Shown: positions 7,711 to 11,423 of the stretch, one piece after another | Position numbering within the stretch: the first letter of the stretch is position 1 | Layout of the letters: each line of letters begins with the position of its first letter | Assembly (NCBI GenBank): GCA_030533035.1 | Contig: JAUNJW010000038.1 | Location: 1-11,423 of the forward strand | Direction of reading: 5' to 3' | Length of the DNA stretch: 11,423 nt | Source of the DNA: Erysipelotrichaceae bacterium | GTDB taxonomy: Bacteria; Bacillota_I; Bacilli_A; Erysipelotrichales; Erysipelotrichaceae | The notes under the pieces: model-generated | Database searches by the model: none | What the model saw: the letters and a program-made list of their open reading frames with translations, nothing else | Told to the model about the DNA's origin: nothing | Made by a program: the position numbers and the translations under genes

Positions 7711-8229
7711 TTATCTGACTTTTCCCAAAGCCCATTTTGTGACTCTGTTTTTTGAATCCGCTGCTTCTGAACCGCGGATGGAAAGACCGGATTCCACCGC
7801 TGCGCCAGGGCATTCCCGGCGGATGTCCGCTTCACTTGAGCCGAGGCCGCTTCCTTCATTGGTACAGAAGGGGATGATTGTCTTTCCGCTGAAATTGAAA
7901 GCGTCGAGGAATGTGAAGACTGCCATCGGGGCTGTGGACCACCAGTTGGGATAGCCGAGGAAGATGGTGTCATATTCATCGATGGATTTGGGAAGCTTCT
8001 TTAACGCCGGTCTGGCGCCGGCTTTCTTTTCCGCCATCGCTTCATTCGTGCATTCATGATAGTCCTTTGAATACTCCCGGACTGTTTCCAGTTCAAACAG
8101 ATCACCGCCGACCGCTTCCTGAATGAATTCAGCGACTCTTTCCGTATTGCCTTTTGAAATGGAGCGGATTTCTCCGCCGAAGTAATTCTCGCCTTTTCTT
8201 GAGTAGTAAACCGTAAGGATTTTTGCCAT
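7711..8229 (-). CDS. Flavodoxin-family protein (Flavodoxin_4-like)
   Basis: A 172-residue FMN-binding redox protein. The N-terminal strand and phosphate loop read KILTVYYSRKGENYF...KGNTERVAEFI (residues 3-36), as in flavodoxin-like quinone or aldehyde reductases with an insertion in the loop. FLGYPNWWSTAPMAVFTFLD (90-109) and PFCTNEGSGLGSS (120-132) supply the other FMN loops. There is no signal peptide, in contrast to some secreted relatives. The ATG has AAAGGA (8241-8246 on the given strand) 11 bases upstream, rather far. It is the first gene of an operon with the iron-containing alcohol dehydrogenase, which suggests aldehyde or electrophile reduction or redox balance, though the direct partner is unknown. 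A promoter and a nested dyad lie just upstream, so expression is probably regulated. Confidence 0.9.
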   Translation of the reverse strand: MAKILTVYYSRKGENYFGGEIRSISKGNTERVAEFIQEAVGGDLFELETVREYSKDYHECTNEAMAEKKAGARPALKKLPKSIDEYDTIFLGYPNWWSTAPMAVFTFLDAFNFSGKTIIPFCTNEGSGLGSSEADIRRECPGAAVESGLSIRGSEAADSKNRVTKWALGKVR

Positions 8230-8255
8230 ATTTTTTTATTTCCTTTCGCACTCTC

Positions 8256-8284
8256 AATATAACCAAAGAAAAACTGATGACCAA
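8256..8284 (-). promoter_or_regulatory. Promoter of the flavodoxin-adh operon
   Basis: On the minus strand TTGGTC (8284-8279) and TATATT (8261-8256) are 17 bp apart. The -35 matches only in TTG. It lies about 27 bp before the flavodoxin start, after the terminator of the preceding small gene, and is overlapped by the dyad at 8269-8315. Confidence 0.5.
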
Positions 8285-8315
8285 TTCAGATTACTGAAGA
8301 GCATCATCAGTTTTT
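8269..8315. promoter_or_regulatory. Nested dyad over the flavodoxin promoter
   Basis: A perfect 12-bp inverted repeat (AAAAACTGATGA at 8269-8280, complement at 8304-8315) encloses a second one, TTCAG (8285-8289) and CTGAA (8294-8298). It covers the presumed -35 box and spacer, which suits an operator. A weak bidirectional terminator is the alternative, since both strands end in a T-run. Confidence 0.55.
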
Positions 8316-8324
8316 GTGATGAAA

Positions 8325-8347
8325 AAGAAAAAACCGGCAGTGCCGGT
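8325..8347 (-). terminator. Terminator of the 57-residue protein gene
   Basis: ACCGGCA and TGCCGGT (8333-8347) form a short GC-rich hairpin. On the minus strand it is followed by TTTTTTCTTTTT. It begins four bases after that gene's TGA stop, which supports the gene being real and transcribed in this direction. Confidence 0.75.
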
Positions 8348-8351
8348 GGGA

Positions 8352-8525
8352 TCAATGGTAGGTGAGCTGTGCGGGACGGCTTGGCTGGTGGGAGCTGCCG
8401 ATGTCGTTGGAATCGATAAGCATGTCTGCCATAAGTATCATGTATTCAAGCAACATTTCCGGCGATTCCGGCCGTTTTCCGAACACATCCTCCACGAGAT
8501 CCTGCATACGGGTCCATTTATCCAT
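8352..8525 (-). CDS. Small protein of unknown function (57 residues)
   Basis: I do not recognise a family. The protein starts MDKWTRMQDLVEDVF, continues with a probable second helix rich in Met and Leu (SPEMLLEYMILMADMLID, about 21-38), and ends in a polar Pro/Ser tail. It has no signal peptide, Cys pair or clear membrane span. Evidence that it is a gene: GAGGA five bases before this ATG, a TTGAAT-N17-CATAAT promoter upstream, and a hairpin-T-run terminator four bases after the stop. A second ATG lies directly upstream (8528), and the open frame extends to 8627, but that extension covers the promoter. It is divergent from the methyltransferase-like gene and may share control with it. Confidence 0.6.
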   Translation of the reverse strand: MDKWTRMQDLVEDVFGKRPESPEMLLEYMILMADMLIDSNDIGSSHQPSRPAQLTYH

Positions 8526-8569
8526 CATTTTCCTCTTTCTGAATGATTTGGGTGGAACATGTGATACCT

Positions 8570-8597
8570 GTGAAAAAAATATCATTCTGGTTATAAT
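8570..8597 (+). promoter_or_regulatory. Probable promoter of the methyltransferase-like gene
   Basis: A perfect TATAAT at 8592-8597 has GTGAAA (8570-8575) 16 bp upstream as a partial -35. It gives a leader of roughly 45 nt before the GTG at 8649. It is back to back with the minus-strand promoter at 8599-8627. Confidence 0.5.
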
Positions 8598-8598
8598 T

Positions 8599-8627
8599 AT
8601 TATGCCTGCCCGCAGGAACCAATTCAA
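8599..8627 (-). promoter_or_regulatory. Promoter of the 57-residue protein gene
   Basis: On the minus strand TTGAAT (8627-8622) and CATAAT (8604-8599) are 17 bp apart. The spacer holds a small dyad, CCTGC-CC-GCAGG (8605-8616), that a regulator could bind. The promoter touches the plus-strand -10 box, so both directions could be controlled together. Confidence 0.55.
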
Positions 8628-8648
8628 GACAGGAGCGGTGAAAGTTTT

Positions 8649-9437
8649 GTGAGTATGAATACAGAAGATATTGAAATCGTTGAAGTGGAAGATCAGAGCG
8701 GACGGATGCGGATGCTGGTCATGGACGGCGGCATGCAGAGCGCTACATACATTGACAAAGACAGACGGAACGAACTGATTTTCAAATACATGATCCGCTT
8801 TGCGGAACTGAGCGCCCTGAACAAAGAGGCGGAGAAGGTGCTGCTGATCGGGGCAGGGACATTTTCCTACCCCAAATATCTGATTTCCGAAAACTCAAAA
8901 ATCCGGATTGACGCGCTTGATCCGGACGAGGAGCTGTTTGAATGTGCCTGTGACTGGTTCTATCTGGATGAGCTGATTGAGGAATACAATCTGGATGAAA
9001 CAGAGAGACTGCAGTTCATCGTGGATTACGGCCGGGACTATCTGGAAAACAATGACAAGAAATACGACATCATCATCAATGACGCCTTCAACGGTCTTGA
9101 GCCGGTTCCGGACTTATGCACGCTGGAGGCAATGGAGCTGATTCATTCCAGGCTGAATGAAAACGGCATGTTTCTGGTGAACATTCCCGGCTGGAAGGAT
9201 CCCGATGATTCGGATTTCCTGAAAAGCTCCATTGAGACAATGAAACAGGTTTTCACGCATGTTGTCACTGTCCTCGCCAAGGGGGCGTTCTCCGGTGATG
9301 ACAGCATGAATTATGTTGTCATGGCTTCTGACACATATGATCATTTTAATGAAGAGATCGCTGTTCGTTCCAACGGAGCCCCCATATTCAGAGACGAAGA
9401 CCCGGAAGCTGTTTACGAATGCTTTGACTGGATCTGA
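8649..9437 (+). CDS. Spermidine-synthase-like methyltransferase-fold protein
   Basis: A 262-residue protein with the Rossmann fold of the spermidine synthase/SAM-dependent methyltransferase group. The nucleotide loop is VLLIGAGTFSYPKYL (64-78), where true spermidine synthases usually read GGGDGG. An acidic residue after strand 2 follows (DALDPDEE, D91), then D127-x2-D130 and INDAF (143-147), matching the D-A-F motif of the family. The short N-terminal part (1-60) suits its beta-domain. Because the glycine loop is altered and no speD, speA or speB is nearby, polyamine synthesis is only one option; methylation of a small molecule or another aminopropyl-type transfer is possible. The GTG at 8649 is chosen, with AGGAG 13 bases upstream; an ATG at 8655 is the alternative. 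A hairpin-T terminator follows, so it is a single-gene unit. Confidence 0.8.
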   Translation: MSMNTEDIEIVEVEDQSGRMRMLVMDGGMQSATYIDKDRRNELIFKYMIRFAELSALNKEAEKVLLIGAGTFSYPKYLISENSKIRIDALDPDEELFECACDWFYLDELIEEYNLDETERLQFIVDYGRDYLENNDKKYDIIINDAFNGLEPVPDLCTLEAMELIHSRLNENGMFLVNIPGWKDPDDSDFLKSSIETMKQVFTHVVTVLAKGAFSGDDSMNYVVMASDTYDHFNEEIAVRSNGAPIFRDEDPEAVYECFDWI

Positions 9438-9453
9438 TCACGGTGCCATACCT

Positions 9454-9476
9454 GTCCTTCGGAAGAAGGACTTTTT
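9454..9476 (+). terminator. Terminator of the methyltransferase-like gene
   Basis: GTCCTTC (9454-9460) pairs with GAAGGAC (9465-9471) around a GGAA tetraloop, followed by TTTTTC. It lies 17 nt after the TGA stop. Confidence 0.9.
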
Positions 9477-9616
9477 CTTTGGGAAAACGGGATTTCTGAA
9501 ACAAAAAGACAAACCTTTTCAGACCTGATGAAAAGCATTCAGTCAGGACTGTTTTTTCCGGCCGGAAACTGTACGGCTGTTCAGTGATTGGCATGAACGC
9601 TTCCGCCTGTCAAAGG
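9477..9616. other. Intergenic stretch without a gene, with several dyads
   Basis: No open frame with a ribosome binding site is seen here. It holds CTTTTCA/TGAAAAG with a 7-nt loop, a weak hairpin formed by CCTGA and TCAGG followed shortly by TTTTTT (about 9551-9557), and a perfect 14-bp palindrome TTTCCGGCCGGAAA at 9555-9568. The palindrome could be an operator for the tdh-kbl unit; no function is proven. Confidence 0.4.
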
Positions 9617-9622
9617 TATAAT
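9617..9622 (+). promoter_or_regulatory. -10 box of the presumed tdh-kbl promoter
   Basis: A perfect TATAAT, about 58 bp before the tdh ATG. No good -35 lies 16-18 bp upstream (TGAACG at 9594-9599 is poor); TTGGCA at 9588-9593 is 23 bp away. The promoter may need an activator, or it may be placed wrongly. Confidence 0.45.
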
Positions 9623-9680
9623 GAAATTACAGAGAATCATCTCGTGACAATAATTGAACAAAACTGGAGGAAGTGAAAAG

Positions 9681-10751
9681 ATGACACATCAGGATGGAAA
9701 GATGTGGGCTCTTGTCAAGGAAAAGAGGGAAAGAGGCCTCTGGATGAGAAGAGTCCCGATTCCGGCAGTCGGAACCAATGATGTGAAGATCAAAATCCGC
9801 AAGACAGCGATCTGCGGAACGGATGTTCACATTTATGAATGGAATAAATGGGCCCAGAACACCATTGCGACCGGCCTGACAATCGGCCATGAATATGTCG
9901 GTGAAATCGTCGAAGTCGGCGCCGGCGTGCGCGGCTTCAAGGTCGGCGATCTGGTTTCCGGCGAAGGACATATCACCTGCGGAAAATGCCGCAACTGTAA
10001 GGAAGGCCATAAGGAAAACTGCCGCAATGCCAAGGGCGTCGGCGTCAACCGCAACGGCGCTTTCGCGGAATACCTTGTTATCCCCTGGGTCAATGTCTGG
10101 CCCTGCTCGCCGGATATTCCGGAAGAAATGTATGCGATCTTTGATCCGTTCGGCAATGCCACCCACACCGCGCTGACCTATGACGTGCTCGGGGAAGACG
10201 TCCTGATCACCGGTGCCGGACCGATCGGCTGCATGGCCGCCGCCATTGTCAGATTCGCCGGCGCGAGAAATGTCGTCGTGACCGATTTCAACCAGTACCG
10301 CCTGGACATGGCAAAGAAACTCGGCGCCACCCATGTCGTCAACCTGAACGAAGGCAGGCTGCCTGACCTGATGCCGAAGATCGGCATGACCGAAGGCTTT
10401 GACGTCGGTCTAGAGATGTCCGGTTCTCAGACCGCTCTCAACGACATGATCCACAACATGAAGCACGGCGGCAATATCGCCCTGCTCGGCCTGCAGGACG
10501 CTGACGCGACAGTGGATCTGGAAACAGTCATCTTCAACGGCCTGGCGCTCAAGGGCATCTATGGCAGAAAGGTCTGGGATACCTGGATCAAGATGACAAC
10601 GATGCTGCAGGCAGGTCTTGATATTTCACAGATCATCACCCACCACTTTGACGTCAGGGATTATGAAAAGGGATTCGAGGCCATGATCTCCGGCCAGTCC
10701 GGCAAGGTCATCCTTGACTGGCAGCACCTCTATGACGATGAGAAGGAGTAA
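9681..10751 (+). CDS. tdh: L-threonine 3-dehydrogenase
   Basis: Tdh oxidises L-threonine with NAD+ to 2-amino-3-ketobutyrate in the cytoplasm, the substrate of Kbl encoded next. The 356-residue zinc-type medium-chain dehydrogenase closely follows the known Tdh pattern. Catalytic zinc ligands are C45 ([12 protein letters not shown]) with H70 and E71 (IGHEYVGE). Structural zinc ligands are C100, C103, C106 and C114 ([14 protein letters not shown]). The NAD loop is GAGPIG at 178-183. The Tdh signatures [12 protein letters not shown] and [14 protein letters not shown] separate it from sorbitol and other alcohol dehydrogenases. GGAGG at 9666-9670 lies 10 bases before the ATG; the frame is open back to 9654, but starting there would include the ribosome binding site. 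The kbl start lies 4 nt after this stop, so the two are translated as one operon. The gene is intact and of usual length plus a few N-terminal residues. Confidence 0.97.
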   Translation: MTHQDGKMWALVKEKRERGLWMRRVPIPAVGTNDVKIKIRKTAICGTDVHIYEWNKWAQNTIATGLTIGHEYVGEIVEVGAGVRGFKVGDLVSGEGHITCGKCRNCKEGHKENCRNAKGVGVNRNGAFAEYLVIPWVNVWPCSPDIPEEMYAIFDPFGNATHTALTYDVLGEDVLITGAGPIGCMAAAIVRFAGARNVVVTDFNQYRLDMAKKLGATHVVNLNEGRLPDLMPKIGMTEGFDVGLEMSGSQTALNDMIHNMKHGGNIALLGLQDADATVDLETVIFNGLALKGIYGRKVWDTWIKMTTMLQAGLDISQIITHHFDVRDYEKGFEAMISGQSGKVILDWQHLYDDEKE

Positions 10752-10755
10752 TTCC

Positions 10756-11423
10756 ATGGAAAGAAATGAAATACTGAAATACTACGCCGATCAGGTAGCC
10801 GGCATCCGTGAAGCCGGTCTCTTCAAAGGGGAGCTTCCGATTGTCTCCACCCAGTCTGCCCATGTGAAACTGGCGGACGGCCGGGAAGTGCTCAACATGT
10901 GCGCCAACAACTATCTGGGACTTGGCGACAGCCCGCGGCTGATCGAAGCGGCCAAGAGAACCTATGACGAAAGAGGCTATGGCGTTGCTTCCGTCCGTTT
11001 CATCTGCGGCACCCAGGATATCCACAAGAAGCTGGAAGCGAGAATCTCTTCTTTCCTGAAGACGGATGATACCATTCTCTATTCCTCCTGTTTCGATGCC
11101 AACGGCGGTCTGTTTGAAACGCTGCTCTCCGCTGAGGACGCGGTGATTTCCGATGAGCTCAACCACGCTTCCATCATTGACGGCGTGCGTCTGTGCAAGG
11201 CAAAGAGATACCGCTATAAGAATAATGATATGGCTGACCTGGAGGAAAAGCTGAAGGAAGCCGATGCTAACGGGGCAAGAATCAAGCTGATCGCCACCGA
11301 CGGCGTCTTCTCCATGGACGGCATCATCTGCAACCTCAAAGGCATCTGCGATCTGGCTGATCAATATGAAGCTTTGGTCATGGTCGATGATTCCCACGCG
11401 GTCGGCTTTGTCGGCAAGCACGG
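10756..11423 (+). CDS. kbl: 2-amino-3-ketobutyrate CoA ligase (3' partial)
   Basis: Kbl is a PLP enzyme of the alpha-oxoamine synthase family that splits 2-amino-3-ketobutyrate with CoA into glycine and acetyl-CoA. With Tdh it converts threonine to both products. The first 222 of about 397 expected residues are present. They match Kbl closely: CANNYLGL (49-56), SVRFICGTQ (79-87), [15 protein letters not shown] (110-124), [19 protein letters not shown] (136-154) with H137 placed to stack on PLP, and [11 protein letters not shown] (208-218) with D211 and H214. The Schiff-base lysine lies beyond the window. The ribosome binding site AAGGAG (10743-10748) runs up to the tdh stop codon, seven bases before the ATG, which suggests translational coupling. 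Confidence 0.97.
   Translation, partial: MERNEILKYYADQVAGIREAGLFKGELPIVSTQSAHVKLADGREVLNMCANNYLGLGDSPRLIEAAKRTYDERGYGVASVRFICGTQDIHKKLEARISSFLKTDDTILYSSCFDANGGLFETLLSAEDAVISDELNHASIIDGVRLCKAKRYRYKNNDMADLEEKLKEADANGARIKLIATDGVFSMDGIICNLKGICDLADQYEALVMVDDSHAVGFVGKH

Noticed and set aside
7692..7979. Longer alcohol dehydrogenase (487 codons)
   Set aside because: The extension is out-of-frame reading of the flavodoxin gene. Family homology begins at MNDFSFQNTTKVHFGK with ribosome binding sites just before it.
8316..8652. Two plus-strand open frames (76 and 96 codons) opposite the small gene
   Set aside because: They have no ribosome binding site, overlap promoters and the terminator, and run into the methyltransferase-like gene start; the minus-strand frame has better signals.
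9627..10334. Minus-strand open frame (235 codons) opposite tdh
   Set aside because: It overlaps a gene with complete Tdh motifs, and its translation shows no domain.
10708..11421. Long minus-strand open frame (237 codons) opposite the end of tdh and kbl
   Set aside because: The plus strand encodes an unmistakable Kbl. The antisense frame is a by-product of its codon use, with no ribosome binding site or family match.
1..11423. CRISPR array, transposon, prophage or defence system
   Set aside because: No regularly spaced repeats, transposase, integrase, nuclease or toxin-antitoxin pair could be found; the genes are mostly metabolic and regulatory.

Overview
The window looks like chromosome from a low-oxygen gut-type Bacillota (Firmicutes). 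The Erysipelotrichales/Clostridia side is my best guess, from protein character only. Supporting signs are strong AGGAGG-type ribosome binding sites, short intrinsic terminators, TTG/TATAAT-type promoters, AGA-rich arginine codons, a GlgB of the clostridial subtype, an iron-containing alcohol dehydrogenase and a large Fe-S/FAD oxidoreductase. I see no phage genes, insertion sequences, CRISPR array, tRNA or rRNA.

Layout: (1) 2-2593 (+) is the 3' part of a large GltD-type FAD/NAD(P) oxidoreductase with several Fe-S modules, closed by a GNRA-loop terminator. (2) 2740-3918 (+) is a two-gene unit with a clear promoter: a MerR-type DNA-binding protein and an AIM24/TIGR00266-family protein. (3) 3942-4472 (-) is a TetR-type regulator, divergent from glgB. 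The 156 bp between them carries repeated copies of one operator-like motif and a good promoter for the regulator. (4) 4629-6470 (+) is glgB, the glycogen branching enzyme, complete with all catalytic motifs but cut by one in-frame TAG at 5205-5207. (5) 8229-6516 (-) is a flavodoxin-like gene followed by an iron-containing alcohol dehydrogenase, an apparent redox operon, with a nested dyad over its presumed promoter. (6) 8525-8352 (-) is a 57-residue protein of unknown function, divergent from 8649-9437 (+), a spermidine-synthase-fold methyltransferase-like protein. (7) 9681-11423 (+) is tdh-kbl, the two-step pathway from threonine to glycine and acetyl-CoA; kbl runs off the window.

How the genes work together: tdh and kbl form a clear pathway pair, and flavodoxin plus alcohol dehydrogenase a likely redox pair. 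The TetR regulator probably controls itself and glgB, which stands here without glgC, glgA or glgP. The remaining genes show no shared pathway.

The most notable item is the TAG in glgB. The reading frame continues undisturbed, with conserved sequence, for 421 codons after it. None of the ten other stop codons visible in the window is TAG. A recent nonsense mutation, an assembly error and amber readthrough are all open; I cannot separate them from sequence alone.
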